Of a stretch of 9,788 bases of DNA, positions 1 to 6,747 are shown piece after piece. The notes beneath the pieces are model-generated. The model worked only from the letters and a program-made list of their open reading frames with translations. It made no database searches and was not told the origin of the DNA. The first letter of the stretch is position 1. Every line of letters starts with the position of its first letter. The stretch comes from JAEUMD01 sp937950105 (lineage in GTDB: Bacteria; Pseudomonadota; Alphaproteobacteria; Rhizobiales; Hyphomicrobiaceae), in NCBI GenBank assembly GCA_036821845.1, contig DAISIT010000099.1, positions 1-9,788 on the forward strand, read 5' to 3'. The translations under genes and the position numbers were made by a program.

Positions 1-1153
1 CATCGCGCTCTGCCGGCAGACCTTCACCGCCCCCCTCGCGATAGATGCGGAGGATTCCGCCGCTCTCTCCCCTGAACCCAACCCTGCAGCCGACCCAGGT
101 CGAGCCACGGGGAGCTTCGCGCCGGTCCGTGGAGCGAGCCAGTTGGAACAACTCCTCCAATTGCGAGAGTTCCGGTTCCCGCGAAGCGCCGCCATAGCTG
201 CACAGCATTTGCCGCAGCGTGCGAACGCCGAAGTATGCGCTGGCGAACAATGGACCGCCGATCTCCAGCTCTCCGTAAAGCCAATGCGGTTTGGCGAGGT
301 ATGGCGGCTTTACCCACTCCTCGACCAGGTAGCGGAGAGACAACTCCGCGTCCGCCAGCCGTCTTGCGCTGAGCGCGATCTTCTCGGCGGTGAAGCCGAG
401 CGGCTCGAGTTGCTGCAGCGTCTTGCGGATACGCACGCGCTCGAAGCGCTCATCGTCGTTGCTCGGGTCCTCGATCCATCTCGCCCCATATGCCTGCAGC
501 GTCGCCACCAGTCGCGCCTTTGGCACGCCGAGCAGCGGTCGCAACAGCTCGACCGAATAAGACCGCGGACGCTCCGCAGTTGCTGCGCGCGTGATCAGGT
601 CACGCGAGCGCGTGCCGCGCAGACCGTCGAGGCCGCTGCCACGCGCGAGCCGCATCAGGAACGTCTCGGCCTGATCCTCCAGGTGATGCGCCATCACGAG
701 CGCCCGCAAACAGGGCCGCAATCGCATGCCCTGCGCCTGCGCGAGCGAGGTGAACCGCTTGGCCTCGTCATGAACTGCATCGACGAGGAGCGCGCGGCGC
801 GCCTCGCGCGCTCCCGCTTGGATTCCGGTCGCGGGCTTTTCACCCTCCCAGCGCAGCACCTGACACGGCAGAGAGAGTTTCTGCGCTTCACGCGCCACGA
901 ACGCAGCTTCGTCCGCAGACTCCACGCGCAGACCGTGATCGACCGTCATCACAACGACATGAGGAACAAACGCTGCGGCTGCATCACTCGTCCACGTCGC
1001 GCGCACATCCTCGCGCGCCGCCCAGCGCGCGATCATGTGCATCAGCGCCATGCTGTCGGCACCGCCCGACACGGCGAGCGCCAGCGGCACGCGTTCGAGG
1101 CCCGCGAACAGGGCCGGCAGTTCGTCGTCGGAAATGGGGAGGGTCGAGGTCAT
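1..1153 (-). CDS. tilS: tRNA(Ile)-lysidine synthetase TilS, 3' end cut off by window edge
   Basis: TilS is a cytoplasmic ATP-dependent enzyme that converts the wobble cytidine of tRNA-Ile(CAU) to lysidine, so that the tRNA reads AUA. The frame is open from ATG 1153 to the window edge, giving 384 complete codons. The N-type PP-loop motif Ser-Gly-Gly-Ala-Asp-Ser is at residues 29-34, a Val-Asp-His-Gly-Leu-Arg motif at 71-76, and the family signature His-His-Leu-Glu-Asp-Gln-Ala-Glu-Thr at 156-164, followed by Arg-Gly-Ser-Gly-Leu. A later 'RPLLGVPKARL' block and a 'WIEDPSNDD' motif are also typical. The rest is the less conserved tRNA-binding C-terminal region. ATG 1153 is the first start giving a TilS-like N-terminus, but no clear Shine-Dalgarno sequence precedes it: a palindromic repeat begins about three bases upstream. 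It follows cpoB in the same direction, as is common in alphaproteobacteria, where ftsH often comes next. Confidence 0.95.
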   Translation of the reverse strand, partial: MTSTLPISDDELPALFAGLERVPLALAVSGGADSMALMHMIARWAAREDVRATWTSDAAAAFVPHVVVMTVDHGLRVESADEAAFVAREAQKLSLPCQVLRWEGEKPATGIQAGAREARRALLVDAVHDEAKRFTSLAQAQGMRLRPCLRALVMAHHLEDQAETFLMRLARGSGLDGLRGTRSRDLITRAATAERPRSYSVELLRPLLGVPKARLVATLQAYGARWIEDPSNDDERFERVRIRKTLQQLEPLGFTAEKIALSARRLADAELSLRYLVEEWVKPPYLAKPHWLYGELEIGGPLFASAYFGVRTLRQMLCSYGGASREPELSQLEELFQLARSTDRREAPRGSTWVGCRVGFRGESGGILRIYREGGGEGLPAERD

Positions 1154-1155
1154 CG

Positions 1156-1335
1156 GACTTGCTGCGCAAGCGGGCTGCCGCCCGCACCCGCTCGGGGAAC
1201 GAGTTCCCCGAACCCCTTCCTTCTATGACGAAGCTGGCGGCACAGCGAGTGCCGCGTGGACACGACAAAAAAGGAGGGGGATCGGGGGAGCCTTCCCCCG
1301 AGCGGGCGTGGGCGGCAGCCCACTCGCGTAGCGAA
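1156..1335. repeat. 180-bp near-symmetric inverted-repeat element between cpoB and tilS
   Basis: Two diverged copies of one repeat face each other around a centre at about 1246. Each copy has two stem-loops: left copy 1170-1185 (GCGGGC/GCCCGC) and 1193-1210 (CGGGGAA/TTCCCCG); right copy 1283-1300 (CGGGGGA/TCCCCCG) and 1308-1323 (GTGGGC/GCCCAC). A fifth hairpin lies on the axis at 1237-1255 (GCGGCAC/GTGCCGC). The arms around 1160-1200 and 1292-1331 are reverse complements with only a few mismatches. The stem-loop positions are mirror images about the same axis, so the whole stretch is one palindrome. It fills the cpoB-tilS gap, stopping within a few bases of the tilS start and the cpoB stop. 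Inference: a MITE or REP-doublet element, which would also form strong RNA hairpins in the operon transcript. Confidence 0.85.
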
Positions 1336-1336
1336 A

Positions 1337-2431
1337 CTAGCGGCAGCCGAGCCGCTTCTGCTCGCTTGCCGCACGCGTCTTCACGTGCGACGGCGCGTCC
1401 GGGAACTTGCCGACCAGTTCGCCGAACGACGAACAGGCCGCGTCTTTCTGCCCGAGCCGGTCGAGCGACATGGCGAGCTTGAGCAGGCTGTCCGGCGCCT
1501 TGTTGCTCTTCGAGAAGTTCTGATAGCCCTTGAGGAAGGCCGCCGCCGCCGGCTTGTAGGCGCCGCGCACGAAATGCGTCTCGCCGAGCCAGTACTGCGC
1601 ATTGCCGGCCAGCGGATCGGACGGGTGCGTCTTCAGGAACTCCTCGAACGCCGCTTCCGCCGCGCCGTAGTCCTGCCGCAACAGATGCCCGTATGCCGCC
1701 TCGTAGTCCTGCTTGGCGTTGCCACCGCCCGCCGGCGGGATCGCCGCCATCTGCGTACCGCCGCCGCCACCACCCGCCGCCGCAGAGCCGCCGATCAGCG
1801 AGCCGATCGGATCGCCGGCAGGCGCGCTCGGCGTGACGGTGGTCGAGCCGAACGACGGCGCCGGCTCACTGTTGCGCCCGCTGGCGGACGGCGGAATGTA
1901 GGTGCCCGAGGTCCCCGCGGCATCGGCATAGCCGCCGCGTGCTGGCGTCGACGCCGCGGAGCTGCCCGCGCCCGCGCCGCCGAGGCGCTTGATCTCGGTG
2001 TTCAACCGCTGCACCTCGGCGGCGAGCGAGCGCACTTGCGTCTCCAGGCTCTCGACCCGCGCCGCATCGCCCGCGCCGACCGATCCGCCACCGTTGCGGG
2101 CGGAACTGCCGCCACCGCCACCGCGCGACAGGCTCTCCAGGGTGCCGACCGTCACCTGCATGTCGACGAGCTGCTCCTCGAGCTGCTCGACGCGCTTGTT
2201 CATGCCGCCGTCGGCCGCCGGCTCGCCCGCGCCCTTGCTGCGCGCCTTGCTGCTGGTGGCGCCGGCCGGCGCCGCGTTCATCGGTTGCGGTGTTGCCGCC
2301 TGCGCGACGACGAAGCGGCCGGCGTCGCCAGCTTGCCCGGACACGTCCGTCGCGTGCGCACCGCCTGCGCTCAGAAGCGCCGCCGATGCAACGGCCAGCA
2401 TCAGCCCGTTCCGACCCGATCGCGTGTGCAT
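1337..2431 (-). CDS. cpoB: CpoB/YbgF, periplasmic TolA-binding TPR protein
   Basis: CpoB (YbgF) is a periplasmic Tol accessory protein which, in E. coli, binds TolA and coordinates peptidoglycan synthesis with outer-membrane constriction. The protein has 364 residues. The order is: Sec signal peptide (about 1-27, cleavage after Ala-His-Ala), a short spacer, a heptad-like coiled coil at about 77-101, a Gly-rich break (104-121), a second coiled coil (about 123-150), a long Gly/Ala/Ser/Pro linker (151-238), and C-terminal TPR repeats (about 241-362) with typical pieces such as 'YEAAYGHLLRQDYGAAEAAF' and 'AQYWLGETHF'. The start at 2431 was chosen because the signal peptide begins there; the frame is open further upstream to 2530 without plausible signal-peptide sequence. 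The Shine-Dalgarno sequence is poor (purine-rich AGAGAAG touching the start). It lies 95 bp after the second Pal-like gene and before tilS. Confidence 0.94.
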   Translation of the reverse strand: MHTRSGRNGLMLAVASAALLSAGGAHATDVSGQAGDAGRFVVAQAATPQPMNAAPAGATSSKARSKGAGEPAADGGMNKRVEQLEEQLVDMQVTVGTLESLSRGGGGGSSARNGGGSVGAGDAARVESLETQVRSLAAEVQRLNTEIKRLGGAGAGSSAASTPARGGYADAAGTSGTYIPPSASGRNSEPAPSFGSTTVTPSAPAGDPIGSLIGGSAAAGGGGGGTQMAAIPPAGGGNAKQDYEAAYGHLLRQDYGAAEAAFEEFLKTHPSDPLAGNAQYWLGETHFVRGAYKPAAAAFLKGYQNFSKSNKAPDSLLKLAMSLDRLGQKDAACSSFGELVGKFPDAPSHVKTRAASEQKRLGCR

Positions 2432-2526
2432 CTTCTCTGCCTGCCTGTTCACTCCGAAGCGCTGGCCCGCTTTGTCCGCGCTTCGCGTTCTTGTTCGATC
2501 CCGACGCGCCAGAGCGCGCCGCAGCC

Positions 2527-3540
2527 TCAACGCGACGTCCGCGCCGCACCGGCCTCGTCGCCGGCGCTACGCTCGCGCCCCGCCGGCAACACCACCATCA
2601 GGCGCGTCACCACGCGACGGTTCTGCGACTGGCAGACGGCGCTGTCACAACTGGCGACGCGATCCTGACGGCCGCGCGCGTCGATGTCGACACGTTCCGC
2701 CGGCAGCCCCATCGCGATCAACAGCTTGCGCGCCTTGTCGGCCCGCTCGAGCGACAGCGTGCGATTGAGCGCATCGTCGCCCGGCTCGTCCGCATGACCT
2801 TCGACGACGACGTAGAGATCGGGAAAGCGTTTGATCCACGCCGCCTGCCGCTCGAGCACGCTGCGCGCCCGCCCGCCGATATCGCTGCTCGACACGCCGA
2901 AGAAGACGCGATCCCCGGCTTCGGCGCCAAGCATGTTTTCGAAGCGATGTGTGCGCCGCGCGCGCTCGCGCCACGGTGACGGCGTGTCGACCGGCAGGGC
3001 CACGGCGACAGGCGCCACGCTCGCGGTCGGCGTCGCGGGCGCTGCTGCGGCGGCATCCGGCAGCGCGAACGCCTGCCGGTAGATGTCGGACAGGCGACGG
3101 CGGGCATCATCGGCGAGTGGTGACGCGGGCGAACGCGCCACCAGTTGCTCGAGCAGCCGCTGCCCTTCCTGCTGCTTGCCGGCTTCGAGCGCGCCGATAC
3201 CGCGCTCGAACAGGGCATGGTCGTCGACCTCGATGGCGGCCGTGGTCGCGACCGCGCCAACGGCCTCGTTGGCAGCGGCGGGAACGACGTCCGGCGACGG
3301 CGGCGCGGCAACGATCGGCGGTGCCGCGAGCGGCGCAGCCTCGCGCTGGGACCAGCCGTCGACGGCGACGGCGGGAGCCTGCTCTGCCGCCCGGGCGAGG
3401 GGGGAAAGTCCGGCGGCGCTTGCGAACACCGCGAGCGAGGCGAACAGCGCGCGCCACGGCGCGAGCGGCCCGGGCTGCTGCCACGGAGCACGCCTTCCCG
3501 CCGCGTGCGACACGTGCCGAGGCTGCTGCCGAATTGTCAT
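2527..3540 (-). CDS. Periplasmic OmpA-family protein with TPR-like segment and Pal-type peptidoglycan-binding domain
   Basis: A 337-residue protein. A long basic N-terminus is followed by a hydrophobic Sec-type core (about 29-51, ending Ala-Arg-Ala). There is no lipobox cysteine, so the mature protein is predicted to be soluble in the periplasm, unlike Pal. Then come a Pro/Ala-rich stretch, a TPR-like helical segment (about 106-155), another Ala-rich linker, and an OmpA-C/Pal domain (about 195-318). This domain contains 'VEGHADEPG' and 'LSLERAD'. Asp251 and Arg266 match in spacing the two residues that bind diaminopimelate in OmpA/Pal domains. 'CDSAVCQSQNRR' parallels 'CDDISCWSQNRR' of the neighbouring Pal. 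The start at 3540 gives the shortest complete signal peptide; the frame stays open to 3642 and the Shine-Dalgarno is weak, so the start is uncertain. It lies between pal and cpoB and combines a domain type of each. Function is inferred, not established. Confidence 0.88.
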   Translation of the reverse strand: MTIRQQPRHVSHAAGRRAPWQQPGPLAPWRALFASLAVFASAAGLSPLARAAEQAPAVAVDGWSQREAAPLAAPPIVAAPPSPDVVPAAANEAVGAVATTAAIEVDDHALFERGIGALEAGKQQEGQRLLEQLVARSPASPLADDARRRLSDIYRQAFALPDAAAAAPATPTASVAPVAVALPVDTPSPWRERARRTHRFENMLGAEAGDRVFFGVSSSDIGGRARSVLERQAAWIKRFPDLYVVVEGHADEPGDDALNRTLSLERADKARKLLIAMGLPAERVDIDARGRQDRVASCDSAVCQSQNRRVVTRLMVVLPAGRERSAGDEAGAARTSR

Positions 3541-3701
3541 CGTCGATCCCGCATGAAACGAGGGTGCCGGATCGCCCGCTCCGGTCACCGTGAGAAGCGG
3601 CGAACCTGCCCCGTCAATTTGACCAAACTTTGCCTGTCGCAAGCCTGATCCCCCGTGATCCAGGCATGCGGGGTCTTGCGACTGCGAGACAGGGGGACCA
3701 G

Positions 3702-3741
3702 ACGACCTCGGGCGGCCCCCTGAGGAAGCCGCCCGAGTCGT
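3702..3741 (-). terminator. Strong hairpin downstream of pal, possible terminator or attenuator
   Basis: A perfect 10-bp stem CTCGGGCGGC (3707-3716) / GCCGCCCGAG (3728-3737) with an 11-nt loop. It can be extended by ACGA/TCGT (3702-3705 / 3738-3741) across one bulged C. It begins about 33 nt past the pal stop codon. On the minus strand no proper T-run follows (GTCGTCTGGTCC), so it may be a 3'-end-stabilising or attenuating hairpin rather than a full intrinsic terminator. The remaining intergenic sequence up to the next gene start shows no clear promoter hexamers. Confidence 0.45.
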
Positions 3742-3774
3742 GAAACGAATCTTTTGTGCGGCAAAGCGCGCCGC

Positions 3775-4314
3775 TCAGTTGCTGCCGACGCGGCTGTTGA
3801 GCACCGTCTGCGCACGCCGGTTCTGCGACCAGCACGAGATGTCGTCGCACACCGCCACCGGGCGCTCTTTGCCGTAGGAGATGGTGCGAACGCGTGACCC
3901 GTTGATGCCGTTCGATGCGAGGAAGTTGCGCACCGCGACGGCGCGTTTCTGGCCGAGACCGATGTTGTATTCGCGGGTGCCGCGTTCGTCGGCGTGGCCT
4001 TCGATGGTGATGGTGAACTGCGGATACTGTCGCAGCCACTGCGACTGCTTGGTCAGCGTCTGCTGGGCTTCCGGCGTCAGATCCGTGCTGTCGGTCGAGA
4101 AGTAGACGATATCGCCGACGTTGACGGCGAAGTCACGCTGCGTGCCGGGCACCGGAGCGCCGGCACCACCGCCGCGACCGCCGGGGCCCAGTTCGGCTTC
4201 GGGTCCGTTCTCCTTGTTGGCGCAGGCCTGCAGCGCCAGCGGCATCACCGCCAGCACGGCGGCGCGGAAAGCGAATGCAGCCCACGTCGAGGCCGTCTTG
4301 TTCTTCGCGGGCAT
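3775..4314 (-). CDS. pal: Peptidoglycan-associated lipoprotein Pal
   Basis: Pal is the outer-membrane lipoprotein that holds the membrane to peptidoglycan and is the target of TolB and TolA. The protein has 179 residues. A type II signal peptide ends in lipobox Leu-Gln-Ala-Cys with the lipidated Cys31, followed by a Gly/Pro-rich tether (about 37-58) and an OmpA-C domain (about 61-172). The domain contains 'YFSTDSTDLTPEA', 'IEGHADERGTREYN' and 'SQNRRAQTVL'. Asp109 and Arg124 occupy the diaminopimelate-binding positions. Cys156 and Cys161 could form a disulfide. The start at 4314 is favoured over the in-frame upstream start at 4353 because AGAAGGGG lies about nine bases before it and the signal peptide follows directly. 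A terminator lies between the small lipoprotein genes and pal, so pal and the genes after it probably have their own promoter within 4315-4620. Confidence 0.97.
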   Translation of the reverse strand: MPAKNKTASTWAAFAFRAAVLAVMPLALQACANKENGPEAELGPGGRGGGAGAPVPGTQRDFAVNVGDIVYFSTDSTDLTPEAQQTLTKQSQWLRQYPQFTITIEGHADERGTREYNIGLGQKRAVAVRNFLASNGINGSRVRTISYGKERPVAVCDDISCWSQNRRAQTVLNSRVGSN

Positions 4315-4705
4315 CGATGCACCCCTTCTGGCATCGGCGGACGCGCGCTGCACGCATTGCAGCCTCTAGCGCCTCACCCTTTCGTTCATGCGTCGGCGTA
4401 AACTACGTTGCGTACGAAATTGTGGCCGACACTCAAGCTGTTCCGAACCACGGAGCGGGGTCTCGCAGCAAGGTTCGCGAGGCAACACAGCGCCTCAACC
4501 CACAGGAATCGACCGGTCCATCGGGGCAATCTCATCGCCCTGATGCCGTCGTGCGCCAATCCGCCCGGCTGGCGCGAAATCTGTTTCAGGGAATGCCGAA
4601 CGCTGAGCCCCAAAAACGAGCGAGGCCGAACCGCGGCATGCGCCAACGGTTCGGCCTCGAATTCGTGACGACCTGCGGCAAGCCGCAGATGGTCAATCCG
4701 ATTGC
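4315..4705. other. 391-bp gap between pal and the small lipoprotein genes
   Basis: No supported gene was found here on either strand. On the minus strand it holds the intrinsic terminator of the small lipoprotein genes (4612-4659), then about 300 bp of leader before pal, with the pal ribosome-binding site (AGAAGGGG) at its end. The stretch 4386-4445 is less GC-rich than its surroundings and is the likeliest place for a pal promoter. I could not identify a convincing -35/-10 pair. Small open frames exist here but have no family resemblance or ribosome-binding site. Confidence 0.5.
4612..4659 (-). terminator. Rho-independent terminator after the small lipoprotein pair
   Basis: A perfect 13-bp inverted repeat, CGAGGCCGAACCG (4621-4633) and CGGTTCGGCCTCG (4647-4659), encloses a 13-nt loop. 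Read on the minus strand, the stem is followed after four bases by TTTTT (4612-4616). It begins 47 nt past the stop codon of the second small lipoprotein gene and points the same way. This is a textbook intrinsic terminator and separates tolB and the small genes from pal. Confidence 0.82.
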
Positions 4706-4825
4706 TTAGCGGGTCTGCTCAGCAACCGGGCCGCCGAGCTTCATCGGCTCATGCGGAACTTCCTTGCGGCAAGCGCCGAGAGCGACGGCCGCGATGACGG
4801 TGACGAGAACGATAGCGCCCTTCAT
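4706..4825 (-). CDS. Very small lipoprotein, 39 aa (paralogue of the gene at 4869-5000)
   Basis: ATG 4825 to TAA 4706. The translation has a short positive N-terminus (Met-Lys), a hydrophobic stretch and lipobox Leu-Gly-Ala-Cys with Cys19. The predicted mature lipopeptide is only 21 residues and begins Cys-Arg-Lys-Glu-Val-Pro-His-Glu-Pro-Met-Lys-Leu-Gly. A strong Shine-Dalgarno AGGAGA lies eight bases before the start within ATCAGGAGAT, the same leader word as in its neighbour. It is the downstream member of a tandem pair, 43 bp apart, and is followed by an intrinsic terminator. Arg after the lipidated Cys, rather than Asp, would favour outer-membrane sorting under the enterobacterial Lol rule. 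Similar nameless small lipoproteins may occur in related Hyphomicrobiales, but I cannot name a family. It resembles entericidins only in size and lipobox. Function is unknown. Confidence 0.85.
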   Translation of the reverse strand: MKGAIVLVTVIAAVALGACRKEVPHEPMKLGGPVAEQTR

Positions 4826-4868
4826 GGGTAGATCTCCTGATTGAATGGTCCTTGAGAGGACGCAGTAC

Positions 4869-5000
4869 TTAGCGAGCCTGCTGAACGGAAACGTCCGCGC
4901 CGAGCTTCATCGGCTCGTGCGGAACTTCACGACGGCAAGCGCCCAGCGCAACAGCCGCGATGACGGCCGAAATAACGATCAGCCCCTTAACACCCTGCAT
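4869..5000 (-). CDS. Very small lipoprotein, 43 aa (paralogue of the gene at 4706-4825)
   Basis: ATG 5000 to TAA 4869. A hydrophobic signal segment with Lys5 near its start leads to lipobox Leu-Gly-Ala-Cys, with Cys22. The mature part is 22 residues, Cys-Arg-Arg-Glu-Val-Pro-His-Glu-Pro-Met-Lys-Leu-Gly followed by a variable tail ending Gln-Gln-Ala-Arg. The core matches the neighbouring gene in 12 of 13 positions, and the DNA is nearly identical there, so the pair looks like a tandem duplication whose tails have diverged. The start is fixed by AGGAGAT eight bases upstream. It is the first gene after tolB, 266 bp downstream of the tolB stop, and may be read from its own promoter in that gap. 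The function is not recognised; a small envelope lipoprotein is the only supported description. Confidence 0.85.
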   Translation of the reverse strand: MQGVKGLIVISAVIAAVALGACRREVPHEPMKLGADVSVQQAR

Positions 5001-5266
5001 GGTTCATCTCCTGATGCTTTGATCGGCACTAGCCAGATACTGGGGTACCTGCGGGGGCTTATTCGATCAAGAACAGAGGCCGTTTCGCGCCGCTTTTGCA
5101 GGGGTGTTGATGCGAAAATGCAACGCGATGCAGAGGTGCCGGAGGAGCATCGGACGCGGCCGGACGGAATCGCGTAGGCGATTGATTCATTAAGCAAATG
5201 TTAAAAGGCTCTGCCGCTGCGGCCGACGTGAATCCGCACTGCGGCGACATCACCGTGACGTTCCGG

Positions 5267-6619
5267 TCAATTCAGCAGGGGCGACCAGGCGGGATCGGAG
5301 GCAAAGGCCGGAGTTGCCACCACCTGCTCGTTATAGCCGGTGATGTCCACGGAATAGATTCGCGGTCCGGCATTGCCGCCGCGCGACTCGCGGAAGAACA
5401 TCAGCACGCGCCCGTTCGGCGCCCAGGTCGGGCCCTCGTTGTGGAAGCCCTCCGACAGGATGCGCTCGCCGGAACCGTCCGGCTTCATCACGCCGATCAG
5501 GAATCGACCCGACATCTGCTTGGTGAAGGCGATGTAGTCGCCGCGCGGCGACCACACCGGGGTCGAGTAGCGACCGTCTCCGAACGAGATGCGTCGGATG
5601 CCGGAGCCGTCGGCGCCCATGACGTAGAGCTGCTGCGAGCCCTCGCGGTCCGATTCGAACACGATCTGGCTGCCGTCGGGCGAATAGCAGGGCCCCGTGT
5701 CGATGGCGGTGGTGTTGGTCAGCTTGCGTGTCTGGCGCGAGCGCAGGTCCATCTCGAAGATGCTGGATGCCCCCTCGGACTGCATGCTCATGACGATGCG
5801 CTGGCCGTCCGGCGAGAAGCGCGGCGCGAACGTCATGCCCGGAAAATCGCCGACCACCTGGCGCTGGCCGGTCTCGAGGTTCATGAGATACACGCGCGGC
5901 TTCTCGCCCGCATACGACATGAACGTCACTTCCTGGTTGTTCGGGCTGAAGCGCGGCGTCAGCACCAGTTCCTTGCCCTGGCTCAGCAGCCGCACGTTGG
6001 CGCCGTCCTGATCCATGATGGCGAGCCGTTTGACGCGGCGATCTTTCGGCCCGGTTTCGTCGATGAACACGACGCGGGTGTCGAAGTAGCCCTTCTCGCC
6101 GGTCAGCCGTTCGTAGACCTGATCGGCGATGATGTGGCCGACGCGGCGCCAGTTGACCTCGCCCGTCGAAAAGCGCTGGCCCGAGAGCTGGCGGCCGGTC
6201 GCCACGTCCCACAGGCGGTATTCGGCCGTCACCTTGCCATCGCCGCCCGCAGTGACGCGGCCGACCACCAGAGCCTGCGCGCGGATCGAGCGCCAGTCGG
6301 GAAAGCGCGGCGCGGCGTTGACGTCGCTGATGCGCTCGAGGAAGGAGCCACGGTCGAGCGGTTCGAACAGGCCCGAGCGGCCGAGGTCGGCGGCGACCAC
6401 GTTGGAGATGTCTGCGGCGAGCTTCGGATCGGCGCCGGTGAACTCGGGGATCGCAATCGGGATCGGCGCGATGGTGCCTTCGCGCTGTGTGCCGCGCAAC
6501 TGTGCCGAGGCCGGCGCCAGCATCGCCACGAGCGAGGCCATAAGCGTCGCCACCACCAGAAACGCGCGCCAGCCGGTCGCGCGCGCCGTGTTCCGGAGGT
6601 CCAGCATCGCAAACGTCAT
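5267..6619 (-). CDS. tolB: Tol-Pal system protein TolB, periplasmic beta-propeller
   Basis: TolB is the soluble periplasmic component that binds Pal through its beta-propeller and TolA through its N-terminus, controlling how Pal is released from and returned to peptidoglycan. The protein has 450 residues, the usual size. A Sec signal peptide (about 1-39, cleavage after Ala-Pro-Ala-Ser-Ala) is followed by the alpha/beta N-terminal domain (about 48-180, with 'IPIAIPEF' and 'SGLFEPLD') and then propeller blades recognised by repeated 'FSPDG', 'YSPDGSQIVFESDREG' and 'WSPRGDYIAF' motifs, to the end 'ASDPAWSPLLN'. The start at 6619 was chosen because GAGG precedes it by about eight bases and the signal peptide follows; Met5 (6607) is an alternative. 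The frame stays open upstream as far as 7000, which is an artefact of high GC. It lies 128 bp after tolA. Confidence 0.97.
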   Translation of the reverse strand: MTFAMLDLRNTARATGWRAFLVVATLMASLVAMLAPASAQLRGTQREGTIAPIPIAIPEFTGADPKLAADISNVVAADLGRSGLFEPLDRGSFLERISDVNAAPRFPDWRSIRAQALVVGRVTAGGDGKVTAEYRLWDVATGRQLSGQRFSTGEVNWRRVGHIIADQVYERLTGEKGYFDTRVVFIDETGPKDRRVKRLAIMDQDGANVRLLSQGKELVLTPRFSPNNQEVTFMSYAGEKPRVYLMNLETGQRQVVGDFPGMTFAPRFSPDGQRIVMSMQSEGASSIFEMDLRSRQTRKLTNTTAIDTGPCYSPDGSQIVFESDREGSQQLYVMGADGSGIRRISFGDGRYSTPVWSPRGDYIAFTKQMSGRFLIGVMKPDGSGERILSEGFHNEGPTWAPNGRVLMFFRESRGGNAGPRIYSVDITGYNEQVVATPAFASDPAWSPLLN

Positions 6620-6696
6620 CTCGTCCTCATCTCGTGTTGCAGATCGGAGCATGCCCGTCTGCACAGTCCCTGATTCGCGCCGCCCGTTCAAAGCAG

Positions 6697-6714
6697 CTCC
6701 CCGCAAGCAGGGAG
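6697..6714. repeat. Short palindromic repeat in the tolA-tolB gap
   Basis: CTCCC (6697-6701) and GGGAG (6710-6714) flank CGCAAGCA, in which a further GC/GC pair is possible across one mismatch. GAGGGAGAAGGG follows. The sequence looks like a slightly decayed copy of the common dispersed palindrome CTCCCCGCAAGCGGGGAG with its purine-rich tail. That resemblance is from memory, not a search. It sits in the 128-bp gap between the tolA stop and the tolB start. Confidence 0.45.
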
Positions 6715-6747
6715 AGGGAGAAGGGATGCCCGACGATTGTGGCAGGC

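Noticed and set aside
143..1228. Long plus-strand open frame of 361 codons opposite tilS
   Set aside because: It is antisense to a clear TilS with PP-loop motifs, is Arg/His-rich, and resembles no family. GC-rich genes commonly leave such open frames on the opposite strand.
1256..2668. Plus-strand open frame of 470 codons opposite cpoB and beyond
   Set aside because: Its sequence is Arg-rich and low-complexity, it runs through a repeat element and two real genes on the other strand, and it has no ribosome-binding site.
4386..4709. Overlapping small open frames on both strands between pal and the small lipoprotein genes
   Set aside because: They span the intrinsic terminator, have no ribosome-binding site and show no signal peptide or family motif.
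5001..5266. Possible promoter for the small lipoprotein genes or terminator for tolB in this 266-bp gap
   Set aside because: AT-richer patches occur (around 5160-5210 and 5050-5110) but no -35/-10 pair with suitable spacing, and no good hairpin followed by a T-run, could be identified, so no site is called.
5198..6673. Plus-strand open frame of 491 codons opposite tolB
   Set aside because: It is the antisense shadow of the TolB beta-propeller; it is rich in His/Arg/Ala with no recognisable domain.
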